Below are positions 44,683-53,629 of a stretch of 64,000 bases of DNA, piece by piece. A program made the position numbers and the translations under genes. The DNA lies in the NCBI RefSeq assembly GCF_003024685.1, contig NZ_PYLQ01000011.1, positions 377-64,376 on the forward strand. Direction: 5' to 3'. Source of the stretch: Faecalibacillus intestinalis (GTDB taxonomy: Bacteria > Bacillota_I > Bacilli_A > Erysipelotrichales > Coprobacillaceae). The notes beneath the pieces were generated by a model, which saw only the letters and a program-made list of their open reading frames with translations, did no database searches and was not told the origin of the DNA. Numbering within the stretch: the first letter of the stretch is position 1; every line of letters begins with the position of its first letter.

Positions 44683-45339
44683 ATGAAGAGAATATTAATT
44701 TGTATATTAGTTGTTTTAGGATGTTTTTTTATAGATCATGAATCTTGTAGACATCAAAATGAAATAGATCAAATCGATTTAAATGATTGTCAAAAGTTAA
44801 TGATTGTTGCTCATCCTGATGATGAAACGATATGGGGTGGTGATCATTTATTAAAAGGACACTATTTAGTTGTTTGTTTAACAAATGGAAATAATCCAAC
44901 GAGAAGAAAAGAATTTATGAAAATAATGAAAGAAACACATAATCAAGGTTTAATCTTTGATTATCCTGATAAGACAAATGGTAAAAGAGATTCATGGGTG
45001 CATGTAAAAGGAAGTATAGAAAAGGATGTTGCTTATTTGAGTCATAAAAAGAAGTGGAAATGTGTTGTAAGTCATAATCCTTTAGGAGAGTATGGACATA
45101 TACATCACCGTTTAACTTCACAGATAGTCAGTATAAAGTGTTCTCAACAAAATTTATATTATTTTGGTAAGTATTATAAAAAAAATCATGTACCTGAAAA
45201 TTTAAAGAAAATAAATCAATATGATGCTAAAATGAAATTAATCAATGATTATACATCACAAAAGAAAGTAATGAGACATTTAAATCATATGATGAAATAT
45301 GAAAATTGGGTAAAGGCTAAGGATTGGAGAAGTTTATGA
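44683..45339 (+). CDS. PIG-L family deacetylase, membrane-anchored
   Basis: 218 residues. After a hydrophobic leader (MKRILICILVVLGC, possibly a lipobox) comes a PIG-L/LmbE domain with the zinc motif AHPDDETIWGG (about residues 47-57) and the C-terminal GHIHHRL motif. The family removes acetyl groups from GlcNAc-containing glycolipids and related molecules. Divergent from a GlcNAc-type lipoteichoic acid module, it could act on that decoration; this is inference. The ATG at 44683 follows GAGGTGA; an in-frame GTG nine bases earlier lies inside that site. Confidence 0.87.
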   Translation: MKRILICILVVLGCFFIDHESCRHQNEIDQIDLNDCQKLMIVAHPDDETIWGGDHLLKGHYLVVCLTNGNNPTRRKEFMKIMKETHNQGLIFDYPDKTNGKRDSWVHVKGSIEKDVAYLSHKKKWKCVVSHNPLGEYGHIHHRLTSQIVSIKCSQQNLYYFGKYYKKNHVPENLKKINQYDAKMKLINDYTSQKKVMRHLNHMMKYENWVKAKDWRSL

Positions 45340-46025
45340 ATGAAAAGATAATGGTAGTAGATGATCATGATGATATTAGAGAAGTGATACACGTTTTACT
45401 TACAAACGAAGGGTATCAAATTATAGAAGCTAAAAATGGAAAAGAGGCTTTGGAATTATTAGATGATTCTATTGATTTAATTATTTTAGATGTAATGATG
45501 CCAGAGATGAATGGGTATCAGGTTTGTTTATTAATGAGAGAAAAGACAAATGCTCCTATTTTATTTTTAACAGCTAAAGGGCAAGAAAGTGATAAGACAT
45601 TAGGGTTTTCTAGTGGAGGAGATGATTATTTAACTAAGCCTTTTTCTTATAATGAATTAAATGTAAGGGTAAAAGCTTTACTTAGAAGATATCATGTATA
45701 TCAAGGTAAAAAAGAGGAAGCAAAAGCAATTATTAGATTAAATGATTTAGAAATTGATCAAGAACATAAAGAAGTCTATTTAAATAAAAATAAGTTATCT
45801 TTAACAGATATAGAGTATGAGATATTAGATTATTTGATTTTAAATCGTAAACAAGTTATTTCAGCAAGTCAGTTGTTTGAAACTATTTGGCATGAAAACT
45901 ATTATTATGGGGCTAATAATACAATTATGGTACATATACGTAATTTAAGAAAGAAGATTGAAGAAGATCCTCAAAATCCTCGAATTATAAAAACTGTCTG
46001 GGGAAAGGGGTATTATATTGATTAA
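45336..46025 (+). CDS. OmpR-family response regulator
   Basis: 229 residues. The receiver domain has VVDDHDD (Asp 9/10), the phospho-acceptor Asp52 in LDVMMPEMNG, and Lys in TKPFSYNEL. It is followed by a winged-helix DNA-binding domain (about 130-229) with EDPQNPRIIKTVWGKGYYI. VanR/PhoB-like. The start ATG overlaps the stop of the PIG-L gene (ATGA) and GGAG precedes it. The adjoining kinase gene is broken, so phosphorylation may come from another kinase or be lost. Confidence 0.93.
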   Translation: MNEKIMVVDDHDDIREVIHVLLTNEGYQIIEAKNGKEALELLDDSIDLIILDVMMPEMNGYQVCLLMREKTNAPILFLTAKGQESDKTLGFSSGGDDYLTKPFSYNELNVRVKALLRRYHVYQGKKEEAKAIIRLNDLEIDQEHKEVYLNKNKLSLTDIEYEILDYLILNRKQVISASQLFETIWHENYYYGANNTIMVHIRNLRKKIEEDPQNPRIIKTVWGKGYYID

Positions 46026-47358
46026 AAAGAACTTGAATTTATCAATGAAAATTGTTTTACTACTTCTTTCTTCAGCTATGCTTGCTGTTTTGTGTTATGC
46101 AGCTTTTCGAGAAAATGTGACAGAATTTTATGATTATATTGATTCTATAGAAAAACCCTTTAATGAGGATAAATTTTTTAAAAGATTTGAACAAGAAGCA
46201 CAAGAAATCAATCTTTATTCTAAAAATAAAGAAGATAAAAAAGCATAAAAAAAATTATTAAAAAAACATGATATTTATACCAATGTTTATATTTATGATG
46301 ATGCAGAAGATAATTTTCTAGGAGGAGATTTTGGTAAAGTATTGGATGAACCTGTAGGAATTACACCGTTATATAGTTTACAAAATGATTTTGAACAGTA
46401 TTCTTTTAATAGATTGATAAGTGGATCAGTGAAATTTAAAGATGGCGAGGGAATTGTATATGTTAGTTCTATGCATTTATTAAAGTATGTAAAATACTAT
46501 TTTTATGTTGCTTTGTTTGTTAGTTTACTTATTTTCTTTTTACCAACTTTTATTTTTATTAAAAGAAAAGTTAAATATATTAATATTTTAAAACAAGAAG
46601 TATTAAATATGTCACAAGGGGGTTTGAGTCATGCTATGACGATTATGAGTCATGATGAGTTAGCTATTTTAGCTCAAGAGATGGATACTTTAAGAATAAC
46701 ATTAGCTTCTAATTATCAAAATGAAGCAAGGATAAAAGAAGCTCATCAAGAAATGATTACTTGTTTATCACATGATTTGCGAACACCTTTAACCGCTTTA
46801 AGAGGCTATTTAGATATTTTATGTTTACATTGTTATAAAGATGAAAAACAAATGGATCATTATTTAAATAGTTGTATTGAAAAGACTGAACAAATTAAAG
46901 ATTTATCTAATAAGACATTTGAATATTCTTTGGTTTATAATGATGATTTAATTCCAAGTTTAGAAACAATAAGTAGTGAATCATTTATTCAATATATTGA
47001 AGAACATTTAGAGTATTTAGAATTAGAAGGGTTTAAGATTGAAAAAGAGATAACAATTTCATCAGTACAATTACAATTAGATTTATCAATGATGAAAAGA
47101 ATGATGGATAATATATGTTCTAATATCCAAAAATATGCAAGAAAAGAGCAACCCATTTATTTACAAATAAGTATTGAAAAAGGAAATTTAAAAATAGTTT
47201 TTGAAAATGAAAAGAAAGAAACAAATCATGAAGTTGAAAGTAATAAGATTGGATTAAAAAGTGTTAAAAAGATTATAGAAATACATCAAGGACAATGCTT
47301 CATTCAAGATTTAATGGATTCATTTATTTTAATTATTACATTTCCATGTCATTTATAA
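46018..47358 (+). pseudogene. Sensor histidine kinase, interrupted by one stop codon
   Basis: Partner of the response regulator. Starts at TTG 46018 (GGGAAAGGGG site), overlapping its 3' end. TM1 at about 10-28, an extracellular sensor region, TM2 at about 160-180, HAMP, phospho-acceptor SHDLRTP (His about 252) and an ATPase domain with N-box NICSNIQKYA and GLKSVKKIIE; the G1 box D-x-G-x-G is not recognisable. Codon 77 is TAA (46246-46248), in the sensor region; all downstream sequence stays in the same frame. An ATG at 46342 might restart translation but would lack TM1. Confidence 0.9.
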
Positions 47359-47405
47359 AAAAAGATTTCAAATATTATGCATATAATATAAGAAATCTTT
47401 TTTCT
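47358..47405. terminator. Bidirectional terminator
   Basis: AAAAAAGATTTC pairs with GAAATCTTTTTT across a loop that itself contains the palindrome ATATTATGCATATAATAT. It serves the kinase gene (plus) and the phosphate symporter gene (minus). Confidence 0.75.
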
Positions 47406-49082
47406 TTATTCTTCTATTTCTGGTTTAATCATTTTCATTTGTTTCATGATTTTACGAATATGATATAAGCTTTCAGCAATGTTTAAACCATGATCACCAA
47501 TTCTTTCAAAATCAGTTAAAATCTTAGTATAAATAATACTATTTTCAGTCGAACATTTCTTTTCTTTTAAACGAATTAATTGATTAACAGTGAATTGATG
47601 TTGAGTTTTATCAATATTATCTTCCATGATATCTACTTTATCGACAATATTTTTAAATTCATCATAATCTAAAATAATTAATTCATCTAAAATATTATTA
47701 CATAAACTTTCCATAATACTTATTTCTTTTAAAGCATCAGCAGAAAAATGCGTATCATCTTCAGCTAATTTTTGTGCTCTTGAAGCAATATTAATAGCAT
47801 GATCACCGATTCTTTCTAAATCAGAAGATAGTTTTAAAAATAATACAATTGTTTGAGAACCTTCTGTAGGAAACTCATTTGAAATAACTTCTGTAGTAAA
47901 ATCAATAATTTGTTGATTTAAATAATTAATATATTCTTCATCCTTTAATAAACGTTCATATTTTTCTTGATCAAAATGATCTAATAACTCAAATGCACGT
48001 TTAACATTATGATTAGCTACATTTAACATATGTTGAGTTTCATTAAATAATTGAGTATTTGCAATAGCACTTGTTCCAATATGATAATCATTGTTAAAAA
48101 TACTAAAATCTAAATATTTAAGTGACATATGTTGATGATCTTCTGGATCATCAGGTAAAATCATCTTAGCAAGATCAACTAATTTTGTTCCAATTGGAAG
48201 TAATAATAATGTTGTAGCAACATTAAATATTGTATGTACATTAGCTATTTGAGCAGCAACATTATTTGGTGTTATACTTTCAACCAAATGAGCAAAAGGA
48301 AATAACATACTAATACTTACAAATATAACAGTTCCAATAATATTAAAAGTTAAATGAATAATAGTTGTTCTTTTAGCATTTTTACTTGTCCCAATAGAAG
48401 CTAAAACAGAAGTAATACAAGTTCCAATATTTTGACCAAATAAAACATAAATAGATGATGATAAAGTCATAACGCCACTTTTAGCTAAAGCTTGTAAAAT
48501 ACCAACAGAAGCAGAAGAACTTTGAATAAGTGCAGTAAATAACGCTCCTACTAAAATACCAATAAATGGATTTTGAAATTTAGAAATTAATCCTACAAAC
48601 TCTGGCATAGTACGAAGCGGAACCATAGCGTTAGACATAGTTTCCATTCCTATAAATAAAATACCTAAACCACCAATAACACTTCCAAAAGCATCTAATT
48701 TTTTACTTTTAAAGAAGACAATCATTGCTACACCAATAAAAGCAATTAAAGGTGCAATTGCTGTAATATCAATTGCAATCAATTGACCAGTAATGGTTGT
48801 TCCAATATTAGCTCCCATAATTACCCAAACAGCACTTGTTAAAGACATCAATCCAGAGTTAACAAAACCTACAACCATTACTGTAGTTGCTGATGAAGAT
48901 TGAATAATAGCAGTTACTAAAGCACCAACTAAAACTCCTAAAATACGATTCGATGTTAATTTTTCAAGAATCGTTTTCATTTTATTTCCAGCAGCCAGCT
49001 CTAATCCATTAGACATCATATTCATTCCATAAAGGAAAAGCGCTAAACCACCTAACATAGAAAAAATATTTGTTAGTTTCAT
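47406..49082 (-). CDS. Na/Pi cotransporter family protein with PhoU domain
   Basis: 558 residues. Residues 1-310 hold about nine membrane helices with the two inverted QSSS repeats of the NptA/SLC34-like family (LVTAIIQSSSATTVMVVGF and LFTALIQSSSASVGIL). Residues 340-540 form a PhoU-like helical domain (LKLSSDLERIGDHAINIASRA and TDFERIGDHGLNIAESL). Such proteins couple sodium to phosphate uptake, or act as phosphate exporters (YjbB type). Monocistronic. Confidence 0.93.
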   Translation of the reverse strand: MKLTNIFSMLGGLALFLYGMNMMSNGLELAAGNKMKTILEKLTSNRILGVLVGALVTAIIQSSSATTVMVVGFVNSGLMSLTSAVWVIMGANIGTTITGQLIAIDITAIAPLIAFIGVAMIVFFKSKKLDAFGSVIGGLGILFIGMETMSNAMVPLRTMPEFVGLISKFQNPFIGILVGALFTALIQSSSASVGILQALAKSGVMTLSSSIYVLFGQNIGTCITSVLASIGTSKNAKRTTIIHLTFNIIGTVIFVSISMLFPFAHLVESITPNNVAAQIANVHTIFNVATTLLLLPIGTKLVDLAKMILPDDPEDHQHMSLKYLDFSIFNNDYHIGTSAIANTQLFNETQHMLNVANHNVKRAFELLDHFDQEKYERLLKDEEYINYLNQQIIDFTTEVISNEFPTEGSQTIVLFLKLSSDLERIGDHAINIASRAQKLAEDDTHFSADALKEISIMESLCNNILDELIILDYDEFKNIVDKVDIMEDNIDKTQHQFTVNQLIRLKEKKCSTENSIIYTKILTDFERIGDHGLNIAESLYHIRKIMKQMKMIKPEIEE

Positions 49083-49155
49083 ATATAATCCCTCACAATC
49101 CGTAAGTAGATTAACACTTTCTTAAGGTAATGTATATAGACTTAACATATTCTTA

Positions 49156-49182
49156 ACAAAAAAAGCTCCTAAGAGCTTTTAC
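49156..49182 (-). terminator. Rho-independent terminator of the YeiH gene
   Basis: Perfect 8-bp stem AAAAGCTC/GAGCTTTT (49161-49168, 49173-49180); on the minus strand it is followed by TTTGTT. It overlaps the stop codon at 49179-49181. Confidence 0.85.
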
Positions 49183-50201
49183 CAAATTCCTAATATATGT
49201 TGCATAAATAAACTCATACAGGTAATACTGATCCAACAAATAAATCCTAATAATATAGGTTTTCCACCTTTTTTAATTAATTGAATAACATTTGTATTCA
49301 GTCCTATAGCCACCATTGCTAGAACAATAAAGAATTTACTTAATTCTTTAAATGGTGTAAAGAAATTAGCAGATACACCCATATGAATGGATATTGTTGT
49401 AATAAGTGAAGCTAAAATAAAATAAATAATAAAGAAAGGAAAAACTTTCTTTAAATTAACCTTTTGACCATCTTTATTCTTTCTTAACTTAAAAAAAGAT
49501 AATACTAAAGTAATAGGAATAATAGCCAGTGTTCTTGTAAGTTTTACAGTAACAGCTTTATCTAAAGTAGCACTTTGTAGATGGTACATTGAATCCCATG
49601 TAGAAGCTGCAGCAGTAACTGAAGATGTATCATTAATGGCTGTTCCAGCAAAAATACCAAATGCTTCACCACTCTTTGTAGAAAAACCAAGAACTGTTCC
49701 AAGAGTAGGAAACAATAATGCAGCAATCATATTAAATAAAAAGATAACAGAAATACTTTGAGCTACTTCTTCATCGCTCGCTTCAATCACGGGTGCTGTT
49801 GCTGCAATGGCTGAACCACCACAAATCGAAGATCCTACACCAATAAGTGTGGATATCTTACTTGGTATCTTCATTGCTTTATGTAATACATAAGAAACAA
49901 TAAGTGATGTAGAAATCGTTGCTAGAATGATTGGTAATGATTGTTTACCTGTTTGTAATACAACAGATAGGTTCATTCCAAATCCTAACAAGATAACCGC
50001 ATATTGTAAAATCTTCTTTGAGGTAAAAGTAATTCCTGATTGTAAGTCATTTTTATCTTTAATAAATAAAGTAATGATCATTCCAAGAATAATTCCAAAG
50101 ACAGGACCACCTACAATAGGAAACTTCTTTCCTAAAAACCAACAAGGAATGGCAATAATCAAACATAATAACATTCCTTTATAATTCTTTTTAAAATTCA
50201 T
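49179..50201 (-). CDS. YeiH/UPF0324 family putative sulfate exporter
   Basis: 340 residues with about ten membrane helices. Family blocks: [72 protein letters not shown] and a C-terminal [16 protein letters not shown]. The family is annotated as sulfate or sulfonate exporters on limited evidence. The start at 50201 ([10 protein letters not shown]) has GGGAGAGAG upstream; an earlier in-frame ATG lacks a site. The usual LysR partner is not adjacent. Confidence 0.9.
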   Translation of the reverse strand: MNFKKNYKGMLLCLIIAIPCWFLGKKFPIVGGPVFGIILGMIITLFIKDKNDLQSGITFTSKKILQYAVILLGFGMNLSVVLQTGKQSLPIILATISTSLIVSYVLHKAMKIPSKISTLIGVGSSICGGSAIAATAPVIEASDEEVAQSISVIFLFNMIAALLFPTLGTVLGFSTKSGEAFGIFAGTAINDTSSVTAAASTWDSMYHLQSATLDKAVTVKLTRTLAIIPITLVLSFFKLRKNKDGQKVNLKKVFPFFIIYFILASLITTISIHMGVSANFFTPFKELSKFFIVLAMVAIGLNTNVIQLIKKGGKPILLGFICWISITCMSLFMQHILGIW

Positions 50202-50310
50202 AAACTCTCTCCCTTTTAAACAAAAGTAGTTTAGCATAAAAAATAGTAAATAACTAGAAACTCATAAATTAATTATTAAGAAAAATTAAGAATAATTTTT
50301 TCTCATAGGT

Positions 50311-50339
50311 TTGTACTTTAAAACACATTCATGTATCAT
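50311..50339 (+). promoter_or_regulatory. Promoter of the GT2-GtrA fusion gene
   Basis: TTGTAC (50311-50316), 17 bases, TATCAT (50334-50339); the start codon follows 20 bases later. Confidence 0.65.
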
Positions 50340-50359
50340 AGATATGATGAGGGATGAAT

Positions 50360-51358
50360 ATGTTTAGTAAAATGGTTATTTTAATACCAGTTTATAATCC
50401 TAGGGAGAGGATTATAAACTATGTTAAAAAGTTAAAAGAAAAAAATTATGATGTTGTTGTAATTAATGATGGCTCTGATGAAAATTATCACGCTGTTTTT
50501 GAAAGGATGGTCTATGACTGTAAAATCATTAATTATCCACATTTTAAAGGAAAAGGCTATGCTTTAAAAAAGGGATATCAGTATGTAAAAGAACACTTAA
50601 AGGATAAAAAAGGAATTCTTATTTTAGAAAATGAATATGATTTAAATTTAATTGATCAAATGAGTCAATCAATTAATGAGGATGCATCTAAATTCTATTT
50701 TGTGCATCATCAAGGGAAAAAGATTCTATCTCAATTATTTTCACTTATTTATAATCAAAAATTTATCAATGTCGACAGTGAATTGTTTGGCTTTTCAACA
50801 TCTTATTTAGATGAAATGCTAGAAGTTGATGAAAACTGTTATGAAGTACAAGCTTTAATAGATCAAGTACAAAATCAACATGATATAGAAGAAATCAAGG
50901 TCAAAAAATTATCACAAGAAGCTTTTCATCCAAAAAATAAAACTTCTCAAATTATTTATGTTATCTTCTTACATCTTATTCGCTTTGTATCTTCCTCTAT
51001 TATTAGTTCTATAATAGATGTTTTATTAGCGTGGATTTTATTAGATGTTTTAAAAATATGGATGACAAGTGATTTTTGGCGTATTGCTATTGCTAGTCTT
51101 GTAGCCCGTGTTATTTCAACTATTGAAAATTACATTTACAATAAAAAGATTGTTTTTAAAGAAAGAACTGAAACTAAACAGACAGCTATTCGTTTTTTGA
51201 TTCTAACAGTTATTATTACAATTTTATCTACTTTATTTGTTTATGTGGCATCGATTTTTAATATCATGTCAGAAAAACTTGCGAAACCAGTAGGGGATTT
51301 ACTGTTATTTTTACTCAGTTATAGTGCACAAACAAAGTGGGTATTTCATAAAGAATAA
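50360..51358 (+). CDS. Fusion of a divergent GT2 domain and a GtrA domain
   Basis: 332 residues. Residues 1-195 resemble a GT2 glycosyltransferase (VILIPVYNPRERIINYVKKL, VVVINDGSD, KGKGYALKKGYQY). The position of the metal-binding D-x-D reads LENEYDLN, so catalysis is doubtful. Residues 205-332 form a four-helix GtrA domain (SSIIDVLLAWILLDVL, ENYIYNKKIVFKE). The start is the ATG at 50360, six bases after GAGG; the upstream in-frame ATG at 50354 touches that site. It has its own promoter and terminator, so it is not part of the fatty acid operon. Probably a sugar-lipid flippase with a regulatory or relic GT domain. Confidence 0.85.
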   Translation: MFSKMVILIPVYNPRERIINYVKKLKEKNYDVVVINDGSDENYHAVFERMVYDCKIINYPHFKGKGYALKKGYQYVKEHLKDKKGILILENEYDLNLIDQMSQSINEDASKFYFVHHQGKKILSQLFSLIYNQKFINVDSELFGFSTSYLDEMLEVDENCYEVQALIDQVQNQHDIEEIKVKKLSQEAFHPKNKTSQIIYVIFLHLIRFVSSSIISSIIDVLLAWILLDVLKIWMTSDFWRIAIASLVARVISTIENYIYNKKIVFKERTETKQTAIRFLILTVIITILSTLFVYVASIFNIMSEKLAKPVGDLLLFLLSYSAQTKWVFHKE

Positions 51359-51359
51359 T

Positions 51360-51388
51360 AGGATAAATCAATGATTTATCCTCTTTAA
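51360..51388 (+). terminator. Terminator after the GT2-GtrA gene
   Basis: Stem AGGATAAAT/ATTTATCCT (51360-51368, 51374-51382), then CTTTAAAA; the weak T run lowers confidence. Confidence 0.65.
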
Positions 51389-51449
51389 AAAAAATATTTT
51401 AAATAAAAAAACACTGATGAAATCAAATAAAATTAAAAAAATAAATAAA

Positions 51450-51462
51450 TTTGAACTTCAAA
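51450..51462. promoter_or_regulatory. FabT-like operator 1 (acpP promoter)
   Basis: TTTGAACTTCAAA: TTTGA and TCAAA arms with a 3-base centre, the layout of FabT boxes in streptococci. It lies three bases upstream of the -35 of the acpP promoter. Identical in sequence to the site at 51826. Confidence 0.72.
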
Positions 51463-51465
51463 GTA

Positions 51466-51493
51466 TTTACATTTTATGTTCTTCGTGTATAAT
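51466..51493 (+). promoter_or_regulatory. Promoter of acpP / fatty acid operon
   Basis: TTTACA (51466-51471), 16 bases, then a perfect TATAAT (51488-51493); start codon 29 bases downstream with an AAGGAGGAAA site. Confidence 0.78.
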
Positions 51494-51521
51494 ACAAATC
51501 GTATTCAAGGAGGAAAGTAAA

Positions 51522-51749
51522 ATGGATTTTGAAAAAGTAAAAGAGATCATTGTTGATTCATTAAGTTGTGATGAAAGTCAAGTTACAATGGAAGCAAATT
51601 TAAAAGATGATTTAGAAGCTGATTCTTTAGATGCTGTTGAATTAATTATGCAAATTGAAGAAGAATTTGAAGTAGAAATTCCAGATGAAGTTGCTTCTAA
51701 CATGAAAACTGTTAAAGATATCGTAGATTATATTGAAGCAAACAAATAG
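51522..51749 (+). CDS. acpP: Acyl carrier protein
   Basis: 75 residues, very acidic. Ser35 in ADSLDAVEL is the phosphopantetheine site; helix II ([20 protein letters not shown]) and the [11 protein letters not shown] terminus are typical. It carries the growing acyl chain between all Fab enzymes encoded downstream. The start at 51522 is fixed by AAGGAGG; a longer open frame upstream overlaps the promoter and is not coding. First gene of the fatty acid cluster, separated from accB by a second regulated promoter. Confidence 0.97.
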   Translation: MDFEKVKEIIVDSLSCDESQVTMEANLKDDLEADSLDAVELIMQIEEEFEVEIPDEVASNMKTVKDIVDYIEANK

Positions 51750-51784
51750 TAAAGAGGTGTCGCTGAGGCGACTATATATTTTAT

Positions 51785-51817
51785 AATAAGCTTTGAATTT
51801 CAAAGCTTATTATTTTA
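51785..51817 (+). terminator. Inverted repeat between acpP and accB (terminator / operator)
   Basis: A perfect 13-bp inverted repeat around a single central base (51785-51797 and 51799-51811), followed by ATTTT. As RNA it could partly terminate transcription after acpP, which cells need in excess. It also contains FabT-like operator 2. Confidence 0.55.
51792..51804. promoter_or_regulatory. FabT-like operator 2 (accB promoter)
   Basis: TTTGAATTTCAAA, same layout as operator 1 with one central base changed. It overlaps a candidate -35 TTGAAT (51793-51798) that is 17 bases from TACTAT (51816-51821). Confidence 0.7.
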
Positions 51818-51825
51818 CTATATGC

Positions 51826-51838
51826 TTTGAACTTCAAA
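51826..51838. promoter_or_regulatory. FabT-like operator 3 (accB leader)
   Basis: TTTGAACTTCAAA, identical to operator 1, 34 bases after operator 2 and just downstream of the candidate -10 of the accB promoter. A repressor bound at 2 and 3 would bracket the start of transcription. Confidence 0.7.
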
Positions 51839-51852
51839 TAAAGGAGAATGCT

Positions 51853-52278
51853 ATGAAATTAGATTTTATTAAACAAATTATGAGTGAGTTTGATCAATCA
51901 AATGTCACTAAAATGAAAGTAGAAATAGATGATTTAAAAATAGAATTAGAAAAAGAAAGTGAAAAAGTTGAATATGTAAAACCATTAGAAAAAGAAAATA
52001 AAATGGTTGCAGAAGTAAACACTAAAGAGCCTACAGGTACGCCTGTAAAATCACCAATTGTAGGTGTTTTCTATGGTGCAAGTTCACCTGAAAGTGATCC
52101 GTATGTTACTGTTGGAAAGACAGTTAAAAAAGGAGATATTGTTTGTATTATTGAAGCAATGAAGGTGATGAATGAAATTAAGGCACCATGTGATGGAACG
52201 GTTACATCAATTCTTGTAGAAAATGAAGCGCTTGTAGAATATGATCAAGCTTTAATGGTTATTGAAGAAAATGTTTAA
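51853..52278 (+). CDS. accB: Biotin carboxyl carrier protein of acetyl-CoA carboxylase
   Basis: 141 residues. The N-terminal helical part is followed by a biotinyl domain (about 60-141) with GVFYGASSPESDPYVTVGK and the biotin-lysine motif EAMKVMNEI. It carries CO2 from AccC to the AccAD transferase. The ATG follows AAGGAGA. It is probably modified by the BirA encoded at the end of the same cluster. Its last 8 bases overlap accC. Confidence 0.96.
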   Translation: MKLDFIKQIMSEFDQSNVTKMKVEIDDLKIELEKESEKVEYVKPLEKENKMVAEVNTKEPTGTPVKSPIVGVFYGASSPESDPYVTVGKTVKKGDIVCIIEAMKVMNEIKAPCDGTVTSILVENEALVEYDQALMVIEENV

Positions 52279-53629
52279 AAAGATATTGATTGCTAATCGC
52301 GGTGAAATAGCCGTTAGAATTATTCGTTGTTGTAAAGAAATGGGAATTGAAGCCGTTGCTGTTTATTCTTCAGCAGATGCCACTTCTTTACATGTTCAAT
52401 TAGCAGATGAAGCTTACTGTATTGGACCTGCTAAAAGTAGTGAGAGTTATTTAAATATGGAAAATATTTTATCAGTAGCTACTTTATCAGGGTGTGATGC
52501 AATTCATCCTGGATTTGGTTATTTATCTGAAAATTCGACGTTTGCCAGACTTGTTGAAAAATGTGGTATGACTTTTATTGGTCCAAGTGGTGATGTGATT
52601 GATCAAATGGGGAATAAAAGCGTTGCTCGACAAATGATGATCGAAGCAGGAGTTCCAGTTGTTCCTGGAAGTGATGGCAGTATTGAATCTGTCAGTCAAG
52701 GAAAAGAAATTGCTAGAAAGATTGGTTATCCGGTTTTAATTAAAGCTTCTGCCGGTGGTGGTGGAAGAGGTATGAGAAAATGTTTTAAGGAAGAAGATTT
52801 TGAAAATGCTTATTTAACAGCTAAAGCAGAGGCAAAGGCTTGTTTTGGTGATGATGATATGTATATGGAAAAATTGATTTTAAATCCTAAACATATTGAA
52901 TTTCAAATTTTAGCTGATCATTTTGGTAATGTTATTCATTTAGGAGAAAGAGATTGTTCAATTCAAAGAAGAAACCAAAAGATGATGGAAGAATCTCCAA
53001 GTAAAGCTTTAAGTCAAGAGCTTCGAGAAAAGATGGGAAATGATTCTATCAAAGCAGCTAAAAAAGTAGGATATGTTAATGCAGGAACGATTGAATTTGT
53101 TTTAGCACCGGATGGAAAATATTATTTTATTGAGATGAATACGCGTATTCAAGTTGAACATCCAGTAACAGAGATGGTAACGGGGGTTGATTTGGTTCGT
53201 GAACAAATTAGAATAGCTGCACATTTAAAATTGAATTATAAACAAAGTGATATTGAATTAAAGGGACATGCCCTTGAATGTCGAATCAATGCTGAAAATC
53301 CTCAAGAAGGTTTTAGACCTTCACCAGGGATTGTTAGTAGTTTACATATTCCAGGAGGTTTTGGGGTACGTATTGATACAACTTTATATCAAGGTTATCA
53401 AGTGTCTTCTCATTATGATTCAATGATTGCTAAGGTAATCGTTCATGGAAGAAATCGTATTGAAGCAATTCGTAAAATGCGTAGGGTCTTAAGTGAATTA
53501 GTGATTGATGGTATTGATACGAATCAAGAATTACAGTATTTGATTTTACATGAAAGTGATTATGTCAAAGGAAATTTTGATACAAGTTTTATTGAAAAAC
53601 ATTTAGATGAGTTGGTGAATGAAAGATGA
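52271..53629 (+). CDS. accC: Acetyl-CoA carboxylase, biotin carboxylase subunit
   Basis: 452 residues, full length. ATP-grasp enzyme that carboxylates the biotin of AccB. Visible: MFKKILIANRGEIAVRI start, KASAGGGGRGMRKC nucleotide loop, QRRNQKMMEESPS, EMNTRIQVEHPVTEMV catalytic site, and the C-terminal domain with HALECRINAENP. The start is the ATG at 52271 in the end of accB; translation is probably coupled, since no strong independent site is seen. Its stop overlaps accD (ATGA). Confidence 0.97.
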   Translation: MFKKILIANRGEIAVRIIRCCKEMGIEAVAVYSSADATSLHVQLADEAYCIGPAKSSESYLNMENILSVATLSGCDAIHPGFGYLSENSTFARLVEKCGMTFIGPSGDVIDQMGNKSVARQMMIEAGVPVVPGSDGSIESVSQGKEIARKIGYPVLIKASAGGGGRGMRKCFKEEDFENAYLTAKAEAKACFGDDDMYMEKLILNPKHIEFQILADHFGNVIHLGERDCSIQRRNQKMMEESPSKALSQELREKMGNDSIKAAKKVGYVNAGTIEFVLAPDGKYYFIEMNTRIQVEHPVTEMVTGVDLVREQIRIAAHLKLNYKQSDIELKGHALECRINAENPQEGFRPSPGIVSSLHIPGGFGVRIDTTLYQGYQVSSHYDSMIAKVIVHGRNRIEAIRKMRRVLSELVIDGIDTNQELQYLILHESDYVKGNFDTSFIEKHLDELVNER

